DNA of 64,000 nucleotides from Bradyrhizobium sp. 190 (GCF_023073415.1 NZ_JADPJL010000047.1:186001-250000), one strand, 5' to 3'. Shown: positions 8,123 through 16,383, numbered from the stretch's first letter. Made by a program: numbers and translations. Notes: generated by a model not told the origin, from the sequence alone.

Positions 8123-8668
8123 ATGAATCGGGAAGAATTGGTCGCCGCTTACACGTCCCCTAGCCGCCACTATCACAACCTCGCGCATATCGAGGACTGT
8201 CTCGGTGCGCTCGCGCACGTCGAAAATCTTTCGGCGCTCGATCACGAAATTCTGTCCGCGGCGATCTGGTGGCACGATGTCGTCTATGACGCGACACGCT
8301 CGGACAATGAAGAACTCAGTGCCCGGTTGGCCGAACAGCACGTTCGCGAGGATATTCGTCAGGAAGTCGGCCGCCTGATCCGTCTAACCAAGACACATGA
8401 CGTCCAGCCCGACGATCGCCTTGGCGCCATCCTGATCTCGATCGACCTCAGCATCCTGGGCGCGGAGCCCGCACGCTATGACGCCTACGCCGCGGCGATC
8501 CGGCAGGAGTTCATCCATGTGCCGGAGGGCGACTATCGCGCCGGCCGCGCCAAGGTGCTCGGCCAGTTCGCTGCACGGCCGGTCATCTTTCCCGATACGG
8601 CTTTTGCCACGAGATATGACCGGCAGGCCCGCGAAAACCTCGCGCGCGAACTGGCTTCGTTGCGCTGA
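8123..8668 (+). CDS. HD-superfamily metal-dependent phosphohydrolase-like protein
   Basis: A 181-residue cytosolic protein of the COG4339 type. It has the signature RHYHNLAHI near the N-terminus, then AIWWHDVVYD with an HD pair, an alternating RLIRLTKTHD helix and IDLSILG, all expected for this predicted HD fold. The true substrate is unknown for the family. The ATG at 8123 is selected because the 21 codons upstream are a translation of the flanking repeat; its ribosome site is weak. The convergent DUF1993 gene ends nine bases downstream. Confidence 0.8.
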   Translation: MNREELVAAYTSPSRHYHNLAHIEDCLGALAHVENLSALDHEILSAAIWWHDVVYDATRSDNEELSARLAEQHVREDIRQEVGRLIRLTKTHDVQPDDRLGAILISIDLSILGAEPARYDAYAAAIRQEFIHVPEGDYRAGRAKVLGQFAARPVIFPDTAFATRYDRQARENLARELASLR

Positions 8669-8677
8669 CGGCTGTAA

Positions 8678-9181
8678 TTACCTCACCCCGAGAAAATCCC
8701 GCTTGCCGATCTCCACGCCGTTGTGCCGCAAAATGCCGTGCGCCGTGGCAGCATGAAAATAGAAATTCGGGAAGGCGAAGTTGGCGAGATATTGCTGGCC
8801 CTTCATCGTCATGGTGTTGCTCGGGCCGATGGGAAACGTCACTTCGCGCGTATCGCCACCGTCGAACTGCGCCGGCTTGAACGACTTCACATAGTCGATT
8901 GTCTTTGCAATCCGCTGCTGCAACTCTTCAAAGCTCTTCTCGGTATCGGGCGTAGACGGCACCTCGCTGCCGGTGAGGCGCGCGCAGGTTTTTGCAGCGA
9001 AATCGCAGACCGTCTGGATCTGGCGCGTCAGCGGATACATGTCGGGATAGAGCCGGGCATTGAGCAGCACCTCGGGCTGGATGTTCTTCGCCTTGCAATG
9101 CGCTTCCGCCTTGGTGAGCAGGCCGGAAAGGCTGCCGAGAATCTGCAGGAAGGCGGGCACGGTTAAGTCGTGGAAAGACAT
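8678..9181 (-). CDS. DUF1993 domain-containing protein
   Basis: A 167-residue, mostly helical soluble protein that matches the DUF1993 family (DinB-like four-helix bundle): SFHDLTVPAFLQILGSL at the start, LYPDMYPLTRQIQTVCDFA in the second helix and FYFHAATAHGILRHNGV near the end. The two conserved His in the last helix could bind metal, as in DinB proteins. Biochemical function is unknown. It is a single gene with a palindromic repeat upstream. Confidence 0.85.
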   Translation of the reverse strand: MSFHDLTVPAFLQILGSLSGLLTKAEAHCKAKNIQPEVLLNARLYPDMYPLTRQIQTVCDFAAKTCARLTGSEVPSTPDTEKSFEELQQRIAKTIDYVKSFKPAQFDGGDTREVTFPIGPSNTMTMKGQQYLANFAFPNFYFHAATAHGILRHNGVEIGKRDFLGVR

Positions 9182-9290
9182 GTGATGCTCTTTTCGTGAT
9201 GTGGAATGAGGCCTCGGGAGAATGAGACGCTTTTCGAGATGGGGAGCTGTGAGAGAAATACAACTCTTGCAGCCTGCGGATCACGAACCC

Positions 9291-9373
9291 GTAGCCCGGA
9301 TGGAACGAAGCGCAATCCGGGGTTCTGTATACGCGGCACCGTCCCGGATTTCGCTTCGCTCCATCCGGGCTAC
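9291..9373. repeat. Palindromic intergenic repeat, GTAGCCCGGAT type
   Basis: Arms GTAGCCCGGATGGAACG and GCTCCATCCGGGCTAC. It lies eight bases after the stop of the lytic transglycosylase gene and could form its transcript-end hairpin. Confidence 0.85.
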
Positions 9374-9381
9374 GGCTACAA

Positions 9382-10731
9382 CTACCGCGCCGCCGGCATC
9401 GCCGAGGCGGCCGGCTGCGCCTGTACGCCGGGCCCGCGCATCCGTGCCAGCAATTCCGCCGTCGGCCAGGAATCCGCCGGCAGGCCGTATTTGATCTGCA
9501 TCGCCTTCACCGCCGTGCGGCTCAACTGTCCCATCACGCCGTCGACCTTGCCGACATTGAAGCCCACGCGCACCAACAGCTGCTGCAGCTCCTTCAGCTC
9601 GTTTAACGGCAGTTGTGCCACCGGTGCGGTAGGCTGCCGCATCGGCGGGGCGCCGGCGATGCGGCTGGCGAGATAGGCCGCGGTGGTCGAATAGATCAGC
9701 GAGTTGTTCCACTCGGTGTAGGCGGCGAAATTCGCGTACGCCAGAAACGCCGGTCCCGTGCGGCCCATCGGCAAGAGCAGCGACGCCGGCATGTCGTCGT
9801 TCGGTAGCGGCCTGCCGTCGGGATAGGTGACGCCGAGCTGCGCGAATTTTGCGCGCGACAGTTTGACGGTGAGGTCAGCCTGGTCCCACGGGAAATTCGC
9901 CGGCGCGCGCACTTCCTGCAGCCACGGCTCGCCGCGCCGCCACTTCAATCCGTTGGCGATGTAGTTCGCGGTCGAGCCGATCACGTCGGGTGCGCTGCGC
10001 AGCATGTCGCGGTGGCCGTCGCCGTCATAGTCCACCGCATAGTTGAAGTAATGCGTCGGCAAAAATTGCGCCTGGCCGAGTTCGCCGGCCCATGAGCCGA
10101 TCATCTCGCTTGGCTTGAGATCGCCGCGGTCGATGATCTTCAAGGCGGCGATGGTTTCCTTCTGGAACATCTCCGAGCGGCGGCAGTCATAAGCCAGCGA
10201 AACCAGCGACGGCAGCGTATGCAGCTTGCCCAACTCGGCGCCAAAACTGCTCTCCAGCCCCCAGAACGCGGCGATCACGGCGGGCGGCACGCCATATTCT
10301 TTCTCGGCGCGGTTGAACGCTGCCGCATGCATCCGGACTCTCGCCTGCGCATTTTTCGCCGCGCCCTCGGACGCCCTGTTCCGTGAGAATTCGGTGAACA
10401 CCTGGCCGAACACGCGCTGGCCGCGGTCGCGGTTGACGATGCTTTGGTCGTAGGTGAGGTAGGCTGCGGCCTCGGCCAGCGCGCGCTGCGACACGCCCTC
10501 CGCCAGCGCCTGCTGCTTGAGGTCGGCAAGGAAGCGGTCGAACGACATGCCGTTGTGACAGGCCGCCGCGCGGGGCGAGCGCGGAGCGGCGGCCGGCTGC
10601 TGCTGCCCCGGTACCGGTGCGACCGCCGGCCTCGGCGCCGCCGCGGGGCGGGCGGGGGCCGGTTGGGCGATGGCGAGGGATGAAAGTGTCAGGGACGCAG
10701 CGGCGGCAACGAGGAATCGGAAAAGCGGCAT
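9382..10731 (-). CDS. Lytic murein transglycosylase, MltB/SLT_2 type
   Basis: A 449-residue exported enzyme that should cleave the MurNAc-GlcNAc bond with anhydro-sugar formation. A signal peptide (MPLFRFLVAAAASLTLSSLA) and a Pro/Ala linker precede the catalytic domain, which contains the family run AAFWGLESSFG with the catalytic Glu, GSWAGELGQAQFLPTHYF and DYDGDGHRDM. A peptidoglycan-binding domain closes the protein (LKELQQLLVRVGFNVGKVDG). The ATG at 10731 places the signal peptide at the N-terminus; the frame extends to 10872 only through the adjacent repeat. It is monocistronic. Confidence 0.93.
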   Translation of the reverse strand: MPLFRFLVAAAASLTLSSLAIAQPAPARPAAAPRPAVAPVPGQQQPAAAPRSPRAAACHNGMSFDRFLADLKQQALAEGVSQRALAEAAAYLTYDQSIVNRDRGQRVFGQVFTEFSRNRASEGAAKNAQARVRMHAAAFNRAEKEYGVPPAVIAAFWGLESSFGAELGKLHTLPSLVSLAYDCRRSEMFQKETIAALKIIDRGDLKPSEMIGSWAGELGQAQFLPTHYFNYAVDYDGDGHRDMLRSAPDVIGSTANYIANGLKWRRGEPWLQEVRAPANFPWDQADLTVKLSRAKFAQLGVTYPDGRPLPNDDMPASLLLPMGRTGPAFLAYANFAAYTEWNNSLIYSTTAAYLASRIAGAPPMRQPTAPVAQLPLNELKELQQLLVRVGFNVGKVDGVMGQLSRTAVKAMQIKYGLPADSWPTAELLARMRGPGVQAQPAASAMPAAR

Positions 10732-10759
10732 CGATGTCACCGGAGCAAAAGCAGGAACC

Positions 10760-10859
10760 GTAGGGTGGGCAAAGCGAAGCGTGCCCACCATTTCGCGGGA
10801 ATTCCACAAGGTCAATCGATTCGGTGGGCACGGCGCAAGTGCGCCTTTGCCCACCCTAC
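10760..10859. repeat. Palindromic intergenic repeat, GTAGGGTGGGC type
   Basis: Arms GTAGGGTGGGCAAAGCG and GCCTTTGCCCACCCTAC with inner GTGCCCACC / GGTGGGCAC pairing. It lies 28 bases upstream of the transglycosylase start, so its transcript could carry this structure in the leader. Confidence 0.85.
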
Positions 10860-11029
10860 GGCCCCGGAGCAATCAAGCCCCGCCGCGCGCATAGGAGCCT
10901 GCCGTATCAACCTGATCTCGCAGGCTGTTCCAATCGTTGATCCCCGTGTAGGCTTGTCGCGCTGCCGGGCCAATATAAGGCCATCGCCCCTATCGGGCGG
11001 GCGGACAAAAGGGAGATGGCGGGAAGACC

Positions 11030-11899
11030 ATGATGGAACTCCGATATCTGGCGCCTGATACGCTTGATGAAGCGGTCGGCGCATTTGCGAAAGCCGGCAG
11101 CGCCGCGCGCATCCTGGCCGGCGGCACGGATTTGCTGGTGCAGATGCGATCCGGAATGCTCAAGCCCGGCGTGATCGTCGACATCAAGAAAATCCCCGAG
11201 ATGACGGGAATCGAGCAGGCGGCCGATGGCGGCTTTCGCATCGGCGCCGCCGTCTCCGGCATGGCGCTCGCGGAACACAAGAGCTTTGGCAAGGTCTGGC
11301 CCGGCGTGCTGGAGGCCATCAACCTGATCGGTTCCAAGCAGGTGCAGGGCCGGGCGTCCGCGGGCGGCAATCTCTGCAACGGCTCGCCCGCCGGCGACAG
11401 CGTGCCCGCGATGGTCGCGGCCGGCGCCATCGTCACCGTGCAGGGCCCGGGCGGCCGCCGCGAGATGAGGGTCGAAGACGTTCCCGCCGGTCCCGGCCGC
11501 ACCAACTTCAAACCCGGTGAGATTCTTGTGAGCTTCACGCTGCCGCCGCGTCCACCCGGCTCCAGCGACGCGTACTTGCGCATGATCCCGCGTACCGAAA
11601 TGGACATCGCCGTCGTCGGCATTGGCGTCAGCGTGACGATCAAGGACGGCACCGTCACCGCCGCCCGCGTCGGCTTGGGTGCGGTCGCGCCGACCGTGCT
11701 GCTGGTCGAAGACGCCGCCAAGGCGCTGATCGGCTCAAAGCTCGACGATGCTGCGCTCGCCAAGGCGGCCGCCGCGTGCTCCGCCGCGTGCCGTCCGATC
11801 GACGACAAGCGCGGCACCATTGCCTACCGCACCAAAGTGGCCGGCGTGCTGCTCAAGCGCACCGCTGCGATCGCCGCCCAACGCGCTCAAGGGAAATAG
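11030..11899 (+). CDS. FAD-binding subunit of a molybdenum hydroxylase (CoxM-like)
   Basis: A 289-residue medium subunit of a xanthine dehydrogenase / CO dehydrogenase-type enzyme. The FAD motif ILAGGTDLL is near residue 30 and the second one, SAGGNLCNGSPAGD, is near 110; the C-terminal domain has the usual fold (AARVGLGAVAPT). It passes electrons from the iron-sulphur subunit to an acceptor. It is first in a tight operon ordered FAD, 2Fe-2S, Mo subunit, the order of coxMSL operons. The start may be this ATG or the next codon, also ATG. The substrate is not predictable. Confidence 0.9.
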   Translation: MMELRYLAPDTLDEAVGAFAKAGSAARILAGGTDLLVQMRSGMLKPGVIVDIKKIPEMTGIEQAADGGFRIGAAVSGMALAEHKSFGKVWPGVLEAINLIGSKQVQGRASAGGNLCNGSPAGDSVPAMVAAGAIVTVQGPGGRREMRVEDVPAGPGRTNFKPGEILVSFTLPPRPPGSSDAYLRMIPRTEMDIAVVGIGVSVTIKDGTVTAARVGLGAVAPTVLLVEDAAKALIGSKLDDAALAKAAAACSAACRPIDDKRGTIAYRTKVAGVLLKRTAAIAAQRAQGK

Positions 11900-11905
11900 A
11901 ACTCA

Positions 11906-12382
11906 ATGGCCAAAGTTCACGTCACCACGTCAATCAACGGCGAGCCGATGGAATTTCTGTGCGAGCCATCAGACACCATGCTCGATGCGCTGCGCGGTCC
12001 GTTGGCGCTCACCGGTTCCAAGGAAGGCTGCGCCTCCGGCGATTGCGGCGCCTGCTCGATCACGCTCGACGATCGCCTGATCTGCTCCTGCCTGATGCTC
12101 GCGGTCGAAGCGCAGGACCACGAGATCCGCACCATCGAAGGCATGGCGCAGGGCGACAAGCTGCATCCGCTGCAGCAGAAGTTTCTGGAAATGGCCGCAC
12201 TTCAATGCGGCATCTGCACATCAGGCATGCTGGTCGCCTCCGACGCGCTGCTCAAGAAGAATCCGGAGCCGAGCGAGGAGGAAGTCCGCTTCTGGCTCGC
12301 CGGCAATCTCTGCCGGTGCACCGGCTATGACAAGATCGTCCGCGCGGTGATGGAAACCGCCGCCGAAATGCGCGCCCAATAA
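11906..12382 (+). CDS. 2Fe-2S subunit of a molybdenum hydroxylase (CoxS-like)
   Basis: A 158-residue small subunit with two [2Fe-2S] clusters. The plant-ferredoxin-type N-terminal cluster has the Cys of GCASGDCGACS plus a later SC, and the C-terminal helical cluster has QCGICTSGM and NLCRCTGY, the standard pattern of this family. It wires the Mo site to the FAD subunit. Six bases separate it from the upstream gene and 16 from the downstream Mo subunit. Length is normal. Confidence 0.93.
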   Translation: MAKVHVTTSINGEPMEFLCEPSDTMLDALRGPLALTGSKEGCASGDCGACSITLDDRLICSCLMLAVEAQDHEIRTIEGMAQGDKLHPLQQKFLEMAALQCGICTSGMLVASDALLKKNPEPSEEEVRFWLAGNLCRCTGYDKIVRAVMETAAEMRAQ

Positions 12383-12398
12383 AGCTGGAGCCAGCCCA

Positions 12399-14660
12399 AT
12401 GAATCTCGTCACCAACAACAAGTGGATCGGCCAGCGCACCATCCGTCCTGACGGCATGGACAAGGTCACCGGCCGCGCCCAGTTCGCCGCCGACACCACC
12501 ATGCCCGGCATGATCTGGGGCAAGGTTCTGCGCAGCCCGCACCCGCATGCGCGCATCCGGTCGATCGACACCTCGAAGGCCGAGAAGCTGCCGGGCGTAA
12601 AAGCCGTCGTCACTTCGAAGGACATCGTCGATTTCCCGATCGACAAGGGCGCGGTCATGCTGGGCATCCAGGACATGCGCTGGATGTGCCGCAACGTGAT
12701 GGCACGCGACAAGGCGCTGTTCCCTGGACACCCCATAGCGGCCGTGGCCGCGACCACGGAAGCGATCGCAGCGGAAGCCTGCAAGCTGATCGAGGTCGAC
12801 TACGAGGTGCTGCCGTGGTCGATCGAGATCGACGACGCGATTCTGCCCGATGCGCCCATCCTGCACGAGTTCAACAAGTTCGACGGCAAGCCGTCCAACA
12901 TCGCCGGCCGCCTCGAGCACAAAAAGGGCGACATCGCGGATGGTTTCAAGAAGGCCGATGTCATCATTGAACGCACCTTCACCACGCGTCCCGTTCATCA
13001 GGGCTATATCGAGCCGCATGCCTGCCTGATCTCGGTTGCGCCCGACGGCAAGACCACGATCTGGAGCTCCAGCCAGGGCCAGTTCATGGTGCGCGCGATG
13101 ACGGCCTATCTCACCGGCATTCCGCAGAGCGACATCCGCGCCATCCCCGCCGAGATCGGCGGCGGCTTTGGCGGCAAGACCATCGTCTATCTCGAACCGC
13201 TCGCGACGCTGCTCGCCAAAAAATCCGGCCGTCCGGTGAAGATGGTGATGACGCGCGAGGAAGTGATGCGCGCGACCGGCCCCACCTCAGGCTCGAAGAG
13301 CACGGTGAAGATCGGCGCGACCAGGGACGGCAAGATCGTCGCCGCGCACGGCACCTTCTATCTGCAGGCCGGCGCGTTCCCGGGCTCGCCGATCCGCGGC
13401 GCCGCCGGCTGCAGCTTCACGCCGTACGACATTCCGAACCTGCTCTCCGAAGGCTACGACGTCTGCTCCAACCGCTCGAAAGTCGCGGCCTATCGTGCGC
13501 CCGGCGCGCCGATCGGCGCCTATGCGGTGGAATGCGTGATGGATGAAGTCGCCGAAGCCTTGAAGATGGACCCGCTCGACTTCCGCCTGAAGAACGCCGC
13601 AAAGGAAGGAACGAAAGCCGCGCACGGCCCGGTGTTCCCGCGCATCGGCTATATCGAGACCGTGGAAGCGGCGAAGAATTCCGATCACTACAAGGCGCCG
13701 CTCGGCAAGCTTCAGGGCAGGGGCGTCGCTAGCGGCTTCTGGTTCAATGCCGGCGGCGAATCCTCCGCGCAAGTCAACATCACCGAGGACGGCAACGTCG
13801 TCGTCACCACCGGTCACCCTGATATTGGCGGTTCGCGCGCGGGCATCGCCAACATCTGCGCCGAACTACTCGGCATCGACTACCGCCGCGTCTCCGTCAT
13901 CATCGGCGACACGCAGACGATTGGCTTTTCCAACCTCACCGGTGGCAGCCGCGTGCTGTTCGCTTCGTCGATTGTCGTGACACAGTCGACCGAAAAGATC
14001 ATCCAGACGCTGCGCGAGCGCGCCGCGAAGATCTGGGAGATCGATCCCGAAGCGGTGAAGTGGGAGAACGGCGCGGCGCATCCGGTGAGCCCGAACGCCG
14101 GCCAGTTCGAACCGCTGACGCTGGAAGAGCTCGCCGAGAAGGCGCCCGCGATGGGCGGCCCGATCGGCGCCGGCGTGCAGCTCAACACCACGGGCGCAGA
14201 CGGCGGCTTCGGCACGCATGTCTGCGACGTCGAGGTCGATGTCGATCTCGGCATCGCGCGCGTCATTCGCTACACCGCCGTGCAGGATGTCGGCCGCGCC
14301 ATTCACCCCGGCTATGTCGAGGGCCAGCTCCAGGGCGGCGTTGCCCAAGGCATCGGCTGGGCACTGAACGAGGAATACATCTACACCAAGGAAGGCAAGG
14401 TCGATAACCCCGGCTTCCTCGACTATCGCATGCCGGTCTGCTCGGACCTGCCGATGCTCGATTGCATCATGGTCGAAGTGCCGAACCCGAAGCACCCGCA
14501 AGGCGTCAAGGGCGTCGGCGAAGTGCCGCTGGTCCCCGTGATGGCGGCAGTCGCCAACGCCATCTACAACGCGCTCGGAAAACGTTTCTACGCCCTGCCG
14601 ATGTCTCCGCCGAAGGTACTGGAGGTGCTGGAGGCGCCGACGCAGCAGGCTGCGGAGTAG
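12399..14660 (+). CDS. Molybdopterin-binding subunit of a molybdenum hydroxylase (CoxL-like)
   Basis: A 753-residue large subunit. It carries GGGFGGKTIVYLEP in the first Mo-binding domain, AYRAPGAP in the active-site loop, and GVKGVGEVPLVP near the C-terminus with the Glu that activates the Mo-bound water. True CO dehydrogenases have AYRCSFR (form I) and form II proteins have AYRGAGR, so this is neither; an aldehyde or N-heterocycle hydroxylase is more likely. No accessory genes (XdhC, CoxE or MobA-like) are adjacent. Assembly needs molybdopterin cytosine dinucleotide supplied elsewhere. It is the last gene of the operon; a palindromic repeat follows within ten bases. Confidence 0.9.
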   Translation: MNLVTNNKWIGQRTIRPDGMDKVTGRAQFAADTTMPGMIWGKVLRSPHPHARIRSIDTSKAEKLPGVKAVVTSKDIVDFPIDKGAVMLGIQDMRWMCRNVMARDKALFPGHPIAAVAATTEAIAAEACKLIEVDYEVLPWSIEIDDAILPDAPILHEFNKFDGKPSNIAGRLEHKKGDIADGFKKADVIIERTFTTRPVHQGYIEPHACLISVAPDGKTTIWSSSQGQFMVRAMTAYLTGIPQSDIRAIPAEIGGGFGGKTIVYLEPLATLLAKKSGRPVKMVMTREEVMRATGPTSGSKSTVKIGATRDGKIVAAHGTFYLQAGAFPGSPIRGAAGCSFTPYDIPNLLSEGYDVCSNRSKVAAYRAPGAPIGAYAVECVMDEVAEALKMDPLDFRLKNAAKEGTKAAHGPVFPRIGYIETVEAAKNSDHYKAPLGKLQGRGVASGFWFNAGGESSAQVNITEDGNVVVTTGHPDIGGSRAGIANICAELLGIDYRRVSVIIGDTQTIGFSNLTGGSRVLFASSIVVTQSTEKIIQTLRERAAKIWEIDPEAVKWENGAAHPVSPNAGQFEPLTLEELAEKAPAMGGPIGAGVQLNTTGADGGFGTHVCDVEVDVDLGIARVIRYTAVQDVGRAIHPGYVEGQLQGGVAQGIGWALNEEYIYTKEGKVDNPGFLDYRMPVCSDLPMLDCIMVEVPNPKHPQGVKGVGEVPLVPVMAAVANAIYNALGKRFYALPMSPPKVLEVLEAPTQQAAE

Positions 14661-14670
14661 GATGAGCTTC

Positions 14671-14755
14671 GTAGGATGGGTAGAGCGCAGCGATACCCAT
14701 CAATTGTCGCCAATCGGACGAATTGATGGGTATCGCTTCGCTCCACCCATCCTAC
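14671..14755. repeat. Palindromic intergenic repeat, GTAGGATGGGT type
   Basis: Arms GTAGGATGGGTAGAGCG and CGCTCCACCCATCCTAC. It lies between the molybdenum hydroxylase operon and the DinB gene and may mark the transcript end of the former. Confidence 0.85.
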
Positions 14756-14775
14756 GGGACTATCGGCCGGTAAAA

Positions 14776-15348
14776 ATGAGTGACGTGCTTCCCTATCGCA
14801 CCATGGCGTACAACAACGCCTGGGCAAACCACCGGCTCCTCACCGCCTGCGCGCGGCTGACGCCGGAGGAGTTCACCGCAAAGCGAACCGGCTTCTTTCC
14901 AAGCCTGCGCGCCACGCTCAACCACATCCTGATCATCGACCATTTTTACGTCGACGCGATGGAAGGCGGCACGCTCGGCCCGGCCGCCTTCGCGGATCAA
15001 GAGCCTTGCGCAACGGTCACAGCGCTGAAGGAAGCCCAGGCCGCAGTCGATCGGCGTTTGCTCAAGGTTGTCGAAGCGCTCGACGGCGCCGGACTGCAGC
15101 GCATCGTCTCCGTGCATCGCGGCACCTCCATCCAGCGCGAGCGGATGGACCGATTGCTCCTGCACCTGTTCCAGCACCAGGTGCACCATCGCGGCCAGGC
15201 CCACAGCATGCTCAGCGGCACGTCGGTGAGCCCGCCTCAACTCGACGAATTCTTCTCGGCGGGTGAGGCGCCGCTGCGGGCGGCGGAGTTCGCGGAATTG
15301 GGCTGGACGGAGGAACGGATATGGGGCGAGCCGGACGGTGAGGTTTGA
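14776..15348 (+). CDS. DinB family protein
   Basis: A 190-residue four-helix bundle protein of the DinB/YfiT class. Metal-binding histidines are visible in LNHILIIDHFYVDAM and in HQVHHRGQAHSML, the usual triad positions. Family members include thiol-dependent S-transferases, but most are uncharacterised. The ATG at 14776 was chosen since the 38 codons upstream translate the neighbouring repeat. It is a single gene; another repeat begins six bases past the stop. Confidence 0.85.
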   Translation: MSDVLPYRTMAYNNAWANHRLLTACARLTPEEFTAKRTGFFPSLRATLNHILIIDHFYVDAMEGGTLGPAAFADQEPCATVTALKEAQAAVDRRLLKVVEALDGAGLQRIVSVHRGTSIQRERMDRLLLHLFQHQVHHRGQAHSMLSGTSVSPPQLDEFFSAGEAPLRAAEFAELGWTEERIWGEPDGEV

Positions 15349-15354
15349 ACGAGC

Positions 15355-15467
15355 GTAGCCCGGATCAGCGGAGCGACATCCGGGACCTTTATTGTCCCAT
15401 TCCCCGCATATCGCGGAGCCTGTCATCGAGCGCGCATTTGCGCGACCCGTTGGCGCATGCGGGCTAC
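15355..15467. repeat. Composite palindromic repeat, GTAGCCCGGAT type, diverged
   Basis: The left arm reads GTAGCCCGGATCAGCGGAG and the right end ATGCGGGCTAC. The right half contains CCCCGCATATCGCGGAGCC and GCGCGACCCGTTGGCGCATG, which recur almost unchanged at 16094-16157. It ends four bases before the brnA stop codon. Confidence 0.75.
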
Positions 15468-15471
15468 TGGA

Positions 15472-15762
15472 TCACTTGATCTTATTGATCCGCCGCAAAT
15501 CCTGATCGATCCGCGACTGCCATCCGGGGCCGCCAGCCTTGTATTTCTCGATCACCTGGCCGGATAGCCGCAACGACACTAGCTTTTTCGTCGGGGCCTT
15601 GTTTGGTCCGCGGCCACGCCGGATCGATGCTGCAAGCTCCGGCAGCGCTTCAGCGAAGGGCTTCGCCTTCGACATCTGTTCGTCGGTGAGTTCGGGATTG
15701 TCGGAGACCGCATCCCAATCCTTCCGGCTGTATCCCTTTCCGGTCTTGTAGGTCTTAGCCAT
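15472..15762 (-). CDS. brnA: BrnA family antitoxin
   Basis: A 96-residue antitoxin with a flexible basic N-terminus and a C-terminal ribbon-helix-helix domain (KLVSLRLSGQVIEKYKAGGPGWQSRIDQDLRRI), the characteristic BrnA pattern. It binds and neutralises BrnT and, in the characterised Brucella system, the complex represses its own promoter. Its start overlaps the end of brnT by 8 bp, showing translational coupling in the usual toxin-first order. A 16-bp spaced promoter with an overlapping palindrome lies upstream of brnT. Confidence 0.93.
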   Translation of the reverse strand: MAKTYKTGKGYSRKDWDAVSDNPELTDEQMSKAKPFAEALPELAASIRRGRGPNKAPTKKLVSLRLSGQVIEKYKAGGPGWQSRIDQDLRRINKIK

Positions 15763-16009
15763 CGAGGAGCTTCCTTTCCTTACGGCTCGCGGGGCGCATG
15801 CTGACGATACTCACGCCTTCCGAGCCGAGAGCGACGAACACCACGACAACAATGCCGTTCGCGAGACGTCCCACGGCGATCAGCCGGTTGCCTTTGCCCG
15901 GCACGATTACGGATCGTTCGAAAAACGTTTCATCCAGATCAGCGAAGTCGAGGCCATCGTGCTTGGCGATGTTGGCAAGGCGCTTCGGTTCGTCCCAAAC
16001 GATCTTCAC
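15755..16009 (-). CDS. brnT: BrnT family toxin, RelE-like ribonuclease
   Basis: An 84-residue toxin of the BrnT family, expected to cleave mRNA and arrest growth when BrnA is lost. Family features: KIVWDEPKRLANIAKHDGLDFADLDE at the N-terminus, the central GRLANGIVVVVFV strands and the ending IVSMRPASRKERKLL. The codon at 16009 is GTG and no Shine-Dalgarno precedes it; the predicted transcription start falls on or within 2 bases of this codon, so the message may be leaderless. No internal ATG gives a better start. Confidence 0.92.
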   Translation of the reverse strand: MKIVWDEPKRLANIAKHDGLDFADLDETFFERSVIVPGKGNRLIAVGRLANGIVVVVFVALGSEGVSIVSMRPASRKERKLLDG

Positions 16010-16015
16010 GAATAT

Positions 16016-16043
16016 ATTGTATCTACAAAATAACTGGAGTCAA
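16016..16043 (-). promoter_or_regulatory. brnTA promoter with overlapping operator
   Basis: On the minus strand a -35 box TTGACT (16038-16043) and a -10 box TACAAT (16016-16021) are separated by 16 bases. The inverted repeat TTGTA-GA-TACAA (16017-16028) overlaps the -10 box, a good position for repression by the BrnTA complex. The start site predicted 7 bases downstream coincides with the brnT GTG. Confidence 0.7.
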
Positions 16044-16093
16044 TGGCTTCGGCCCCAAGGCATTGGTTGGCAACTGTATGGTGCTGCATTCCG

Positions 16094-16157
16094 TTCCCCG
16101 CATGTCGCGGAGCCGTCATCCGGCGCGTTCGCGCGACCCGTTGGCGCATGCAGGCTA
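16094..16157. repeat. Half copy of the composite repeat
   Basis: Matches the right half of the repeat at 15355-15467, including CCCCGCATGTCGCGGAGCC and GCGCGACCCGTTGGCGCATG, in the same orientation. With that copy it brackets the brnTA module as a direct repeat. Confidence 0.7.
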
Positions 16158-16185
16158 GACGATGCCGGCTTCACCTGAAGATCAA

Positions 16186-16383
16186 TCAACCCAGCGGGAT
16201 CAGGACGCAGAGCGTCAAGGTGATCCCGAGCATAAGCCGCCCAAATTTCTCCAGCGATGAAATCTGCGAGGGATCACGATCCGGCTGGCGATCCAGCCAG
16301 CGGCGGAAGACGGCTAGCGGCCAACCGAAGAGCCAACCAAAGATCAGGCCGAAGAGACGTACGACACCTTCAGGCAAATCCAC
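16186..16383 (-). CDS. Small membrane protein, unknown
   Basis: A 65-residue frame with a GTG start and two hydrophobic segments (VVRLFGLIFGWLFGWPLAVF and FGRLMLGITLTLCVLIPL) joined by a polar linker rich in Arg, Asp and Ser. The composition is that of a real hairpin membrane protein, but the ribosome site is weak (AGAG) and no family is recognised. It is divergent from the VOC gene. I consider it more likely real than not, but only just. Confidence 0.45.
   Translation of the reverse strand: MDLPEGVVRLFGLIFGWLFGWPLAVFRRWLDRQPDRDPSQISSLEKFGRLMLGITLTLCVLIPLG

Noticed and set aside
11030..14660. Aerobic CO dehydrogenase
   Set aside because: The active-site loop is AYRAPGAP instead of the form I AYRCSFR or form II AYRGAGR, so the name would overstate the evidence.
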